Assembly (NCBI GenBank): GCA_944372455.1
Contig: CALVZF010000003.1
Span: 1-54,977, forward strand
Length of the DNA: 54,977 nt
Reading direction: 5' to 3'
Source: an uncultured Bacilli bacterium
GTDB taxonomy: Bacteria > Bacillota_I > Bacilli_A > RF39 > UBA660
Below, one piece after another: positions 33,472 to 41,926 of this stretch; positions within the stretch are counted from its first letter, which is position 1, and the number at the start of each line of letters is the position of its first letter. Below the pieces are notes generated by a model. It worked only from the letters and a program-made list of their open reading frames with translations, did not search any database and had not been told where the DNA came from. Position numbers and translations under genes: made by a program.

Positions 33472-34476
33472 TTAATTAAGTTCTAATACTGGAACAGCAT
33501 TTAGGGTTAAATCAGCAGTTATTCCTTTTTTTAAAGCATAGTAAGCAGCGCAACCTATCATAGCAGCATTATCTGTACAATATTCAATTGGTGGAATTAA
33601 TAGTTCAATATTATTTTCCTTACAAAGTTTATTTAGACTATCTCTTAAACCTTTATTGGCTGCTACCCCACCAGCTACTATTAATTGTTTAATATTATAT
33701 TCTTTAACTGCTTTAATAGTTTTCTTACAAATAATATTTACAACTGTTTCTTGAAAAGAACACGCTAAATCTTTTTTATTAATTTCATTTCCTCTTTGTT
33801 TTTCGTTATGCGCTAAATTAATAACTGCACTTTTTATTCCACTAAAACTAAAATTATAGCTGTCATCGTCCATTGGTGTCGGAAGTTTATAAGTATGATT
33901 TCCCATTTTAGCTAATTTATCAATTCTTGGTCCCCCTGGGTATGGAAGATCAATAACACGGGCTACTTTATCATAGGCTTCACCTATTGCATCATCTAAA
34001 GTTCCACCTAGATATTCAAAAGAATAGTCTTCTTTCATAAGAACTAACTCTGTATGTCCTCCGCTTACTACAAGGGCAATTAATGGAAATTTAAATTTCC
34101 CAACTAATCTATTAGCATATATATGTCCAGCAATATGATGCACTGGAATTAAAGGTTTGTTATATATAAAAGATAGTGTTTTAGCACATTGTAATCCCAC
34201 TAATAACGCACCAGATAGTCCTGGTCCATAAGTTACTCCAATTGCATCTATGTCTTCTAATTTCATGTTAGATTTATCCAATAATTCTTCTAAAACTATT
34301 GTAATATTCTCTATATGGTTTCTTGAAGCTATTTCAGGGACAACCCCACCATATTGTTTATGTATATCCATTTGCGATAAAGTAACTGTTCCAATTTCGG
34401 TATTTCCATTTTTAATAATACTCATACTTGTTTCATCACAACTAGATTCTATTGCTAAAATAAATTTATCATTCAT
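33472..34476 (-). CDS. tsaD: tRNA threonylcarbamoyladenosine transferase TsaD
   Basis: The start at 34476 (MNDKFILAIESSCDETS) is preferred over the ATG 9 bp upstream. The 334-aa ASKHA-fold protein has the metal ligands in VHHIAGHIYAN, VSGGHTELVLM, GEAYDKVARVI and the C-terminal EYCTDNAAMIG. With TsaB and TsaE, encoded just upstream, it transfers the threonylcarbamoyl group to A37 of ANN-decoding tRNAs. A terminator separates it from rimI-tsaB-tsaE. Confidence 0.97.
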   Translation of the reverse strand: MNDKFILAIESSCDETSMSIIKNGNTEIGTVTLSQMDIHKQYGGVVPEIASRNHIENITIVLEELLDKSNMKLEDIDAIGVTYGPGLSGALLVGLQCAKTLSFIYNKPLIPVHHIAGHIYANRLVGKFKFPLIALVVSGGHTELVLMKEDYSFEYLGGTLDDAIGEAYDKVARVIDLPYPGGPRIDKLAKMGNHTYKLPTPMDDDSYNFSFSGIKSAVINLAHNEKQRGNEINKKDLACSFQETVVNIICKKTIKAVKEYNIKQLIVAGGVAANKGLRDSLNKLCKENNIELLIPPIEYCTDNAAMIGCAAYYALKKGITADLTLNAVPVLELN

Positions 34477-34538
34477 ATAAATCACCCGTAATACGTAACT
34501 ATTTTACTACACTTTTAATAATTTTACAAATTAAAAAA

Positions 34539-34564
34539 ACATCTCATTAAAATATTTGAGATGG
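34539..34564 (-). terminator. Terminator of the tsaE-tsaB-rimI operon
   Basis: ACATCTCA and its complement TGAGATGG form a stem (10-nt loop), and TTTTTTT follows on the minus strand. It lies 5 bp past the rimI stop. Confidence 0.8.
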
Positions 34565-34569
34565 TATTA

Positions 34570-34959
34570 TCATAATTTTTTTTCCATTAAAATTCCATCT
34601 ATTCCATTATAATACCCTTTTCTTTTAGCCACTTCTTTAAATCCAAATTTTCTATATAGACTAATCGCACTATTATTTTTTATATTGACCTCTAAAGTTA
34701 TATTATCTTTTTCTTTAACTTCGTTAATTAAATAACTTAACAAATTATAAGCAATATGCTTTCTACGACAATTTTTATGGGTAAAAATGTAAATTATTTC
34801 TACTTTCTCATATATAACATCATAAATTAAAAAACCCAATACTTTATCAGATTCTAAATAAACTATTGTGTTAGTAAAAGGACTTTTACTTAACAAAACC
34901 TTTTTATTATCTGAAATTTCCTTTATTTGATTAAAATAATTATCTGATTTTACAATCAT
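34570..34959 (-). CDS. rimI: GNAT N-acetyltransferase, RimI-like
   Basis: The 129-aa GNAT fold has the acetyl-CoA loop CRRKHIAYNLLSYLINEV and the late NNSAISLYRKFGFKEVAKRKGYY. In Firmicutes RimI-type enzymes (acetylation of ribosomal protein S18 N-terminus) commonly sit between tsaB and tsaD, as here. It is coupled to tsaB, whose stop lies at 34959. The sequence is short and diverged, so the S18 role is inferred from position. Confidence 0.85.
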   Translation of the reverse strand: MIVKSDNYFNQIKEISDNKKVLLSKSPFTNTIVYLESDKVLGFLIYDVIYEKVEIIYIFTHKNCRRKHIAYNLLSYLINEVKEKDNITLEVNIKNNSAISLYRKFGFKEVAKRKGYYNGIDGILMEKKL

Positions 34960-35549
34960 TAAATCACTTCTTTTAAATAGTTTGGATTAACTTCATGTGG
35001 ATTAATAAGAGCTTGTTTATTATAATATTCAATTATTTTTTCAATATTTATATTTTGATTTAAATTATTCTCTGTTACTTCAATTGTTTTTATATTTCCT
35101 TTTAACTCTCCTATTTTCTTTTCAAGTTCTTCTTGGTTTATTAATTTTTCAAATAAAGTATTATAATTTTTGTCATAAACACCTACAAATGATAAATCTT
35201 TTTTATCTTTCATTATAACTAAATAATTATCATAGTTATTATAATTTAATATTTGCATTTTTAAACTTGATACTGTAACTATTTCTTTTTTTAAGGCATA
35301 AGCAATTGTTTTAGCAATTGTTACTCCTATTCTTATACCTGTAAATGAACCTGGACCATTTACTACGTATATTTTTGAAATATCTTTAACATATAGAGAA
35401 TTTCTTTCAAGAATTTCTTTTAATTTTTCCACTGCATAAATAGAGTGTTCTCGTAATGATTCTATTTTTAAAGTGTCAACTAATTTTTGATCCTTTACAA
35501 TAGCTAAAAGTAAAGTTGTAGAAGAAGTATCTAAAAAGAGGCTTATCAT
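34959..35549 (-). CDS. tsaB: TsaB, threonylcarbamoyladenosine complex subunit
   Basis: The 196-aa protein has SLFLDTSSTTLLLAIVK at the N-terminus and GPGSFTGIRIGVTIAKTIAY, the TsaB signature. It is an inactive ASKHA partner that dimerises with TsaD. The C-terminal half is short and diverged. The start overlaps the tsaE stop. Confidence 0.95.
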   Translation of the reverse strand: MISLFLDTSSTTLLLAIVKDQKLVDTLKIESLREHSIYAVEKLKEILERNSLYVKDISKIYVVNGPGSFTGIRIGVTIAKTIAYALKKEIVTVSSLKMQILNYNNYDNYLVIMKDKKDLSFVGVYDKNYNTLFEKLINQEELEKKIGELKGNIKTIEVTENNLNQNINIEKIIEYYNKQALINPHEVNPNYLKEVI

Positions 35550-35998
35550 TATAAAACAGCCTCACATATTTCTTCGTATTTTTCTCCGTGTGGAGTAATT
35601 TTAAATATTCTTACATCTTCATCTACTACTTTAATATTTATATCTAATCTTTCTTCTGGTAAATAATCTTCTATCATATCAGCCCATTCTATAACTACTA
35701 TACCACCTTTTTTGTAGTATTCGTCTAATCCTAGTCCGTCTACTTTACCGTTTAATCTGTAAACATCCATATGATATAGTGGTAACTCTCCATTGTATTC
35801 TTTAATAATATTAAAGGTAGGAGAAGTAATAGTTTCATTTATTCCTAATGCATCGGCAATTCCTTTTGTAAAAACTGTCTTACCGCTTCCAAGATCGCCT
35901 CTAAGACAAATAATCATGTTTGGAAATTTTTCTGATTCAAAGTTTTGGGCTAACTCAATTGTTTCATCTTCATTTTTTGTTGTAACTTTGTATTCCAT
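35549..35998 (-). CDS. tsaE: TsaE, ATPase of tRNA t6A synthesis
   Basis: The start at 35998 (MEYKVTTKNEDE) is set by AAAGGTGATAATAAAATG. The 149-aa P-loop protein has Walker A LRGDLGSGKTVFTKGIA and SPTFNIIKEYNGELPLYHMDVYRL, the TsaE signature, then VVIEWADMIEDYLP. It resets the TsaBD complex after each round. It is the first gene of tsaE-tsaB-rimI. Confidence 0.96.
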   Translation of the reverse strand: MEYKVTTKNEDETIELAQNFESEKFPNMIICLRGDLGSGKTVFTKGIADALGINETITSPTFNIIKEYNGELPLYHMDVYRLNGKVDGLGLDEYYKKGGIVVIEWADMIEDYLPEERLDINIKVVDEDVRIFKITPHGEKYEEICEAVL

Positions 35999-36118
35999 TT
36001 TATTATCACCTTTCAACTTTAATTTCAAATCTATTATATCAGAATAAATTATATATATTCAACTCTTTTTTAAATTTTGTAAATTAATTTCATATTATTA
36101 ACAAAGGGATTGAATTTT

Positions 36119-36475
36119 ATGGAAGAAACGAATGAGATAGAACAAATTAATTTATACATTATTGGTGTTATTGTAATTATATTAGTCTTGTTACATGCTA
36201 TTTATTTACTTACAGTAAGGAAGAAAAAAGTTTTAAATGAAGAGACTATAAGCGATGAGGAATATATTCTACAAGGACTTACTAATAGAATAATTGCGGG
36301 AATTGTGGTTTTTATGTTTTTTTGTTTTGCCTATAATAATTTTTCTAATCTTGAAGAGAAAACAACTAATAGTTATTTGCAGTTATCGGTATCGGTTTTA
36401 GCTCTTATAGCTGTTAGTATTGAAATATATTTAGCCTATAGTGCTTATATATCAATTCAAGAAGAAATTTTATAA
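36119..36475 (+). CDS. Small membrane protein, 118 aa
   Basis: The start at ATG 36119 follows AAAGGGA. Three hydrophobic segments (about 12-33, 60-80 and 90-112) surround a basic/acidic cytoplasmic loop (VRKKKVLNEETISDEEYIL). No family is recognised. It is divergent from tsaE and convergent with the next membrane protein. Confidence 0.65.
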   Translation: MEETNEIEQINLYIIGVIVIILVLLHAIYLLTVRKKKVLNEETISDEEYILQGLTNRIIAGIVVFMFFCFAYNNFSNLEEKTTNSYLQLSVSVLALIAVSIEIYLAYSAYISIQEEIL

Positions 36476-36488
36476 AGATTTTAAATAA

Positions 36489-36515
36489 AAAAATCATTGA
36501 TTATTCAACGATTTT
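36489..36515. terminator. Bidirectional terminator
   Basis: AAATCATTGA and TCAACGATTT form a 10-bp stem with one mismatch between convergent genes, flanked by A and T runs. Confidence 0.75.
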
Positions 36516-36520
36516 CAAAA

Positions 36521-36958
36521 TTATTTCTTTTTCTTTTTAGTATTTTTTTTCTTCTCTTCCTTAATTCTAGCTTTTTCCTCTTTAAATTCCTTTTTATAAG
36601 CCGGCTTTAATTGATAACCGTAAGTTTTATATGACCAACCAAGCAACATACCTATTCCATAACTAAATGAATATATTAATGAATATACAAATAAATCAAC
36701 TGAATAAAACCAGAAGATAGCTGGAATAAATAAAAGTCCAGGGATTAAGCACATAAAAAAGTTTAGTCTATATTTATATGAATCATAAGTTGAAATGGTA
36801 ATAATTATTAATAGATTAAACACTACTAAAAATAAAGCATTTATTATATCTCTAGCACTTTCACTAAGAAACTCTATTGATATAAAAGGAATTAGATACA
36901 TTATAATTAAGTATATTAAGACTTGTATGCCTACTCTTTTATAAATATCTTTAAACAT
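36521..36958 (-). CDS. Membrane protein with basic tail, 145 aa
   Basis: Four hydrophobic helices (about 10-30, 38-55, 67-85 and 88-112) are followed by a strongly Lys-rich C-terminus (EEKARIKEEKKKNTKKKKK). No recognised family. It is monocistronic. Confidence 0.7.
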   Translation of the reverse strand: MFKDIYKRVGIQVLIYLIIMYLIPFISIEFLSESARDIINALFLVVFNLLIIITISTYDSYKYRLNFFMCLIPGLLFIPAIFWFYSVDLFVYSLIYSFSYGIGMLLGWSYKTYGYQLKPAYKKEFKEEKARIKEEKKKNTKKKKK

Positions 36959-37066
36959 ATCACACTCTCCTTATATTTACATTAAAATTAAATCATATTT
37001 TGAAAAAATATGCAACTAATATCATTATTTTTATTTGAATGCATAATTTATTATTGGGTGGTAATT

Positions 37067-37588
37067 ATGAATGAAAATTTTAAAGTAGCTTTAAATATTC
37101 CATATCCTAAAATAGAAATATCTAGTAAAGATCCAAATTTTGCTTATAAAATTTTTAATGTTTATGCGGGAAAAGTTAGTGAACTTAGTGCAATTACTCA
37201 ATATTCATTTCAAAGTTTTTATTTGAAAAATTATTCTGAGTTAAGTAAGATTTTAGAACAAATTGCGGAAGTAGAAATGAGGCATTTAAAAATATTAGGA
37301 GAATTAATAAAAGAATTAGGATTAACTCCATATTATGTTACCTATTGCTGTGGAAATAGGGCTAATCCATGGAATGCTGATTTCATAGATTTTACTACTG
37401 ATTATAGAAGTATGTTACTTAGTAATATTAATTCCGAAGTTATTGCAATTAAAGATTATAATAATTTAATTTCATATACAAATGATCCAAATATAAAAGA
37501 AATAATTAAAAGAATTATAATAGATGAAGAACATCATCTTAAAATTTTTACTGAATTATTAAGACAGTATGACTCTTATGAAAACTAG
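37067..37588 (+). CDS. Ferritin-like diiron protein, 173 aa
   Basis: The start at 37067 (MNENFKVALNIPYPKIEI) follows GGGTGGT. The fold is a four-helix ferritin-like bundle with two EXXH-type metal motifs: EVEMRHLKIL and DEEHHLKIFTELL, plus supporting Glu in GKVSELSAITQY and NINSEVIAIKDY. It resembles the rubrerythrin/CotJC-like proteins of spore-formers that are annotated as ferritin-like. Iron storage, manganese catalase or coat incorporation cannot be separated from sequence. Confidence 0.82.
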   Translation: MNENFKVALNIPYPKIEISSKDPNFAYKIFNVYAGKVSELSAITQYSFQSFYLKNYSELSKILEQIAEVEMRHLKILGELIKELGLTPYYVTYCCGNRANPWNADFIDFTTDYRSMLLSNINSEVIAIKDYNNLISYTNDPNIKEIIKRIIIDEEHHLKIFTELLRQYDSYEN

Positions 37589-37618
37589 TTAAAAATTAAA
37601 TTTTTAACTAGTTTTCAT
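37578..37618. terminator. Terminator, 20-bp perfect hairpin
   Basis: The left arm ATGAAAACTAGTTAAAAATT covers the last codons and stop of the ferritin-like gene. The right arm is its exact complement after a single base. T-rich sequence follows. A second stem-like A/T tract at about 37660-37702 precedes the convergent transporter gene. Confidence 0.75.
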
Positions 37619-37689
37619 ACAATTTGTAGCAGATTATAGGTGATGCTTTTTTGCTTTCAAAATAAAAAAAGAAAAATAAATTTCCTTTT

Positions 37690-38325
37690 TTATTTTTCTT
37701 TTTTGTGCATACTTACTAATAAACCAATTGGTATTATAATTATAGTTGCTACTACGCCTATTACAAATTGATTAATTAATTGAATTACTAATTCATTTGA
37801 AGGTATAGTTCCTACTTTTGAAATTAATACAAATATAACTGCATCTAAAATTATTCCTAATAAAACAGCTAAAGCAATCGCAACTCCTTTAAAAGTGTTT
37901 TTTCTTGCAAATTTGTAAAGATAAATACATATAATTTGACTAACTACAAATCCAATTAACGATGCTATTATTGATCTTAAAGCTGGGAAAACTATTCCAG
38001 CTGCACTTGAAGTTCCAAATAAAACGGCTAAAGCATTAGATTTATCAATAGTATCAATTTGATTAGGTAAATTAAGTGTAATTGTTATAAGTACCAATAC
38101 AATTATTTGAATCAAAACTGCACTTAATACACTTTTAAGTGAAGATTTATGTCCATATAACTCTGTAATAGCTACTGTACATAAAAATGTAAATGGATAT
38201 ACAAAGAAACTACAAGCTAAAGGTAGTTTTGCAACCACAGTAATTTTTAGTGCTAAAATATTAGACATAACTAATAAAACAGCTAGTAACGCTGAAAAAA
38301 ATATTTTTCTTCCATCCTTTGTCAA
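37690..38325 (-). CDS. Queuosine precursor transporter, YhhQ/VUT family
   Basis: The start is TTG at 38325 behind AGGAGGG with 6-nt spacing. The 211-aa protein has six predicted membrane helices and the family motif FVYPFTFLCTVAITELYGHK. YhhQ proteins import preQ0/preQ1 or queuine for tRNA queuosine modification. No preQ1 riboswitch is visible in the short leader. Confidence 0.88.
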   Translation of the reverse strand: MTKDGRKIFFSALLAVLLVMSNILALKITVVAKLPLACSFFVYPFTFLCTVAITELYGHKSSLKSVLSAVLIQIIVLVLITITLNLPNQIDTIDKSNALAVLFGTSSAAGIVFPALRSIIASLIGFVVSQIICIYLYKFARKNTFKGVAIALAVLLGIILDAVIFVLISKVGTIPSNELVIQLINQFVIGVVATIIIIPIGLLVSMHKKEK

Positions 38326-38384
38326 AATAATCCCTCCTACTATCTCTATCTACATTATATATTAATAATAAATAAAAGTAAATA

Positions 38385-40319
38385 TTATTTTTTTTTGTTA
38401 TACATTAAAAATTTTAAATTTAAAATAAGAATTTCAATTATTAGAATTATTGGTAAAATACCAATAATTCTAACACAAGATAAAATGACAATAGTTAAAA
38501 GATTTATAAAAGTTAAAACGCTCAATATAAAAATCAAACGCTTAGTTTTTTCTAAAAATTTATATAGTGTAATCATAGTTTTTCTAAAGGTATTAAACGA
38601 ATTATCATATAAAATTATATCAGAAAAATCCATTAAAGCACTTTTATTAAATTTACTAAGAGTAATTTTTATGCTAGAATTTTCAAAATTTATTAAATCT
38701 TTTAAAGAATTAAATGTTGTAATAGTATAAAGAGAATTCTTTTCTAATAAATCAATTATTCTCTTTTTATTTTTATCCTTTATTTTAGAAAATATTCTAT
38801 TTTTTTTAAGTTTATTTAATAATTCTTCATCTGAGCTTTCAGTTATTATTTTATCATCTAATATTTCTTCAGTATCAATACCTAAATTTTCTCCCAAAGC
38901 TTTTGAAATAATTTTATTATCATTAGTAAATATTAATGTTCCTATATTTTTATTGTTGTATTCTTTGATAAAACTTTCAATACCATGTTTAGGAAAGTCA
39001 TATAGTGCTATTAATCCGTCAAAATGAATATTATAATTAAATATATCTAATTCTATAGAGTTAATTTGCTTAGAAGCTATTCCTATTACAACAAGTCCTT
39101 TTTTATATAAACTTTTTTGAAAATTATGTAACCTATATTTTTCTTCTACATCAAGTTCACAAATGTCAAATATACTTTCTAAATCTCCAGATACAAATAA
39201 ATGATTTTTATTTTCAAATTTATAAATTGATGCATAAAGATTATTTTTTTCATCATAGGGATATTGTTTTACTAAATTATTAAAAGTTACTTCCTTGTTA
39301 TAATATTTATTTATAGAATCAAACATATCACCTTTTTTTGAACTTGGATTTGAGAGAATTGCATTTAATAATAATTCATCTTTAGGAATATTATTTGAAT
39401 ATATTTCTTTTACTTTCAAAATACCTTCAGTAATAAAATTTTCTTTGTTTAAACACAAATAATTAATTTTTGAAATTTTGCGAATAATTTTTTTATTTTT
39501 TACATATATATTATATTTTAAAGCTTTATTAAAATATGTATTCATAAAACTTTTTAAAGTATAACTAAAATTTAGTAACAATACGGAAATTAGAATTGAA
39601 GAGTTAATAATAAACCCACTATATACATCTAAAGTAAAAATTACTACTAATAGTGATATTAAATATATAACTATACAAATTATATCAACAACATTTGATA
39701 TTTTATCCATCTTATTTTTAGATTCTAATTTATTTAAATAGAAAAAAGTATTTAATCCTATATTAGTAATTTTTATAGTAGCTGTACCTTTTAAAATTAA
39801 GCTACCTTCATATAAATAATTAGATTTTAAAATATCATTTTTATTTAATAATGATGTATTTTTTTTAACAAAGTTATTAAATTCTTTTACATATAAATTT
39901 TTAGCTTTTACTATTAAACCATCTACTGGTACCCTTTCTCCTTCTTTAACAATTAGAAGATCATCTATAGTTATTTCACTAGACTTTATAAGTTTTTCTT
40001 CTCCATTTCTAATAACTGTATATTTATAATTAAGTAATTCACTATTTTCTAACATATATTTATTATTTATTTTATTATTGATTAATCTAACAATAATTAA
40101 TATTAGGTAAGAAATTAGTATAATTATTGCAACTAAATATTCTTTTTTTAAAAGATTTATAATTATAATTATCACTACTGGTAAAATTATTAATCCTACA
40201 ATATTAATAATAGTTGATATTGTATTATATTTAGTGGTAGATGTTTTAATATTTTTACCATATAATTTTTGATTATTATCAACTTGTTTATCTGTAAGTC
40301 CTTTTAATACTTCTTCCAT
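38385..40319 (-). CDS. P-type-ATPase-like protein lacking all catalytic motifs
   Basis: The 644-aa protein has an intact reading frame and follows the P-type ATPase fold from N-terminal cation-ATPase region to the TM5-6 end. GERVPVDGLIV and LYDFPKHGIESFI (for the usual EDPPRPGV) align well. The phosphorylation motif DKTGT reads NKENF (YLCLNKENFITEGILKV), so the acceptor Asp is Asn. TGES is absent, TGDN reads TNDN, and the hinge GDGxNDA is replaced by TTFNSLKDLI. It therefore cannot run a P-type cycle. The open frame and conserved spacing suggest selection for a non-catalytic role. It is followed in the same direction, upstream, by the Clp-like gene at 40369. Confidence 0.85.
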   Translation of the reverse strand: MEEVLKGLTDKQVDNNQKLYGKNIKTSTTKYNTISTIINIVGLIILPVVIIIIINLLKKEYLVAIIILISYLILIIVRLINNKINNKYMLENSELLNYKYTVIRNGEEKLIKSSEITIDDLLIVKEGERVPVDGLIVKAKNLYVKEFNNFVKKNTSLLNKNDILKSNYLYEGSLILKGTATIKITNIGLNTFFYLNKLESKNKMDKISNVVDIICIVIYLISLLVVIFTLDVYSGFIINSSILISVLLLNFSYTLKSFMNTYFNKALKYNIYVKNKKIIRKISKINYLCLNKENFITEGILKVKEIYSNNIPKDELLLNAILSNPSSKKGDMFDSINKYYNKEVTFNNLVKQYPYDEKNNLYASIYKFENKNHLFVSGDLESIFDICELDVEEKYRLHNFQKSLYKKGLVVIGIASKQINSIELDIFNYNIHFDGLIALYDFPKHGIESFIKEYNNKNIGTLIFTNDNKIISKALGENLGIDTEEILDDKIITESSDEELLNKLKKNRIFSKIKDKNKKRIIDLLEKNSLYTITTFNSLKDLINFENSSIKITLSKFNKSALMDFSDIILYDNSFNTFRKTMITLYKFLEKTKRLIFILSVLTFINLLTIVILSCVRIIGILPIILIIEILILNLKFLMYNKKK

Positions 40320-40368
40320 GATTTCACATCCTATATGTTTTAAAAAAAATAAACGATTAAGTTTATTT

Positions 40369-41334
40369 TTAATTTGTACTCACATTTTCTTCTTTTAATA
40401 AATCATTAAATTCTATTTTAAATCTTTCAATTTCTTTTTTTAGGGTATCTGGGTATATTGAATTACAATTTTTAACTGCTTGCCAAACATGTTTCATTTT
40501 AATTTTTTTCTCATTATCAAAAACTGCATAAGAAAATACCTTTTGTAAAAGCGCTAAAGAAATGTCTGGATATCTAGATGATATTTCGTAATATCTTTTA
40601 TATTCGGAAGTCATTTCTACTAAAAATACACATATTCTTTCCATAATATAGTGAGTATAATCAAATTTTACACCTGTTTGACTTTCCATTTTAGGAATTG
40701 TACCCATCATTATTTTTACAGTAGTTACTTGATCAGGTTCTGAAATATCTATTTTTTCAAAACGTCTTATAAAAGCTCTATCACGAAGCATATATCTTTC
40801 ATATTCTTCACTTGTAGTAGCTCCTATTAATTTAACATTACCACGTGCTAAAGCAGGTTTTAAAATATTAGCAAAATCTAATGAAGAACCAGTTTTTGCC
40901 CCTGCTCCCATTAGAGTGTGAATTTCATCTATAAATAATATTATTTTATCTTGTTTCATTACTTCCTGAATAAGTATTTGAATTCTTGAATCTCTTTCAC
41001 CATCACTAACACTTTCACCTAATAATGAAGCAGTTGCAATATTAATTATTGTATATCCTTTTAATGCATCAGGGACATCATTATTTTGAATTTTATAGGC
41101 TAATCCTTCTACTATAGCAGTTTTACCAATACCAGCTTTACCTGTTAAAACAGCAGATTTATCAGGGGTAAGTAAAATCAAAATTAGCTCTTTTATTTCA
41201 TTTTCACGGGCTATTGCAGGATTTGTAATGTATTTCTTTTTTGTTAAATCCTCTCCATATCTTTCTAAAACACTAAATGTATTATTATTTAAATCTGTTT
41301 TAGGATTATTACTAATGTCAATAAATTCATCCAT
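40369..41334 (-). CDS. Stand-alone Clp D1-type AAA+ ATPase
   Basis: The start at 41334 (MDEFIDISNN) follows TGGAGG. The 321-aa protein corresponds to the first AAA+ module of ClpA/B/C only: ERYGEDLTKKKYITNPAIARENEIKELI, Walker A GKAGIGKT, Walker B ILFIDEIHTLMGAGAKTG, sensor GATTSEEYERYMLRDRAFIRRFEKI with arginine finger. It lacks the Clp N-domain repeats, the M-domain coiled coil and D2, so also the IGF loop for ClpP. It may be a specialised unfoldase or a regulator; the substrate is unknown. Confidence 0.85.
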   Translation of the reverse strand: MDEFIDISNNPKTDLNNNTFSVLERYGEDLTKKKYITNPAIARENEIKELILILLTPDKSAVLTGKAGIGKTAIVEGLAYKIQNNDVPDALKGYTIINIATASLLGESVSDGERDSRIQILIQEVMKQDKIILFIDEIHTLMGAGAKTGSSLDFANILKPALARGNVKLIGATTSEEYERYMLRDRAFIRRFEKIDISEPDQVTTVKIMMGTIPKMESQTGVKFDYTHYIMERICVFLVEMTSEYKRYYEISSRYPDISLALLQKVFSYAVFDNEKKIKMKHVWQAVKNCNSIYPDTLKKEIERFKIEFNDLLKEENVSTN

Positions 41335-41416
41335 TTTTAATCCTCCATTCAATTATTATTATAACATAATGTAAATTAAAATACATAAAAAGTATGATTT
41401 TTAATAACAATCATAC

Positions 41417-41581
41417 TTATTTTTTTAAACAACTTTCTATCATACTAATTATTACATTATTAAAAGAAGTATTGTTTTCTTTTGCAATTTTATCTATTTC
41501 TTTGACTAATGCTTCTTTAATATATAAAGTTTTATAAATAGCATTTTCTTTTTTCTTAGTATTTTTTATTTCAAAAGCCAT
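41417..41581 (-). CDS. Small ribbon-helix-helix-like protein, 54 aa
   Basis: The ORF has ATG at 41581 after AGGTGATTGA. A basic N-terminus (MAFEIKNTKKKENAIYKTLYI) is followed by two helices (ALVKEIDKIAKENNTSFNNVIISMIESCL). This is the strand-helix-helix pattern of Arc/MetJ-type or RelB-like DNA-binding proteins. No partner toxin is adjacent. It may be a transcriptional regulator of itself or of the divergent gene at 41671. Confidence 0.7.
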   Translation of the reverse strand: MAFEIKNTKKKENAIYKTLYIKEALVKEIDKIAKENNTSFNNVIISMIESCLKK

Positions 41582-41670
41582 TCAATCACCTACTACTTAC
41601 TAAATATAATTCTAATATATTATGTTATAATTATTATGCTCAGTACTTCATTTTTTATAGGGGGAATTTT

Positions 41671-41886
41671 ATGGTTAATAAAAATGAGTGTTTAAAAACA
41701 CAAAAAGAGTTAAAGAGGGAAATAATTGAATTTGAAGATTTCTTAATTCAAAAAAGACTTTATGAAATTGAAAAACTAGTAAAAACTTTGGTAAAAACCA
41801 AAAATAAGAATAGACGTTCTAAACTTTACGAAAAATTAAATAATGAATTTAAACTTATAGAACTTTATTATGATAATAATCTATGA
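41671..41886 (+). CDS. Small charged helical protein, 71 aa
   Basis: SD GGGGGAA precedes the ATG. The product is a Lys/Glu-rich coiled-coil-like peptide (LKTQKELKREIIEFEDFLIQ, RLYEIEKLVKTLVKTKNK) with no recognised domain. It is divergent from the ribbon-helix-helix-like gene and convergent with the histidine kinase. Confidence 0.6.
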   Translation: MVNKNECLKTQKELKREIIEFEDFLIQKRLYEIEKLVKTLVKTKNKNRRSKLYEKLNNEFKLIELYYDNNL

Positions 41887-41892
41887 TAAATG

Positions 41893-41926
41893 AAAAAAAA
41901 TGAAAATTAATTTTTTCATTTTTTTT
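41893..41926. terminator. Bidirectional terminator
   Basis: AAAAAAATGAAAA and TTTTTTCATTTTTTT form an A/T stem between the 71-aa gene and the convergent histidine-kinase gene. Confidence 0.65.

Noticed and set aside
38326-38384. preQ1 riboswitch ahead of the queuosine-precursor transporter
   Set aside because: The leader is only about 60 bp and contains no preQ1 aptamer-like stem or conserved A-rich tail.
38395-38730. 111-aa plus-strand ORF opposite the P-type-ATPase-like gene
   Set aside because: Low-complexity Ile/Lys-rich reverse frame of the 3' end of that gene; no initiation signal.
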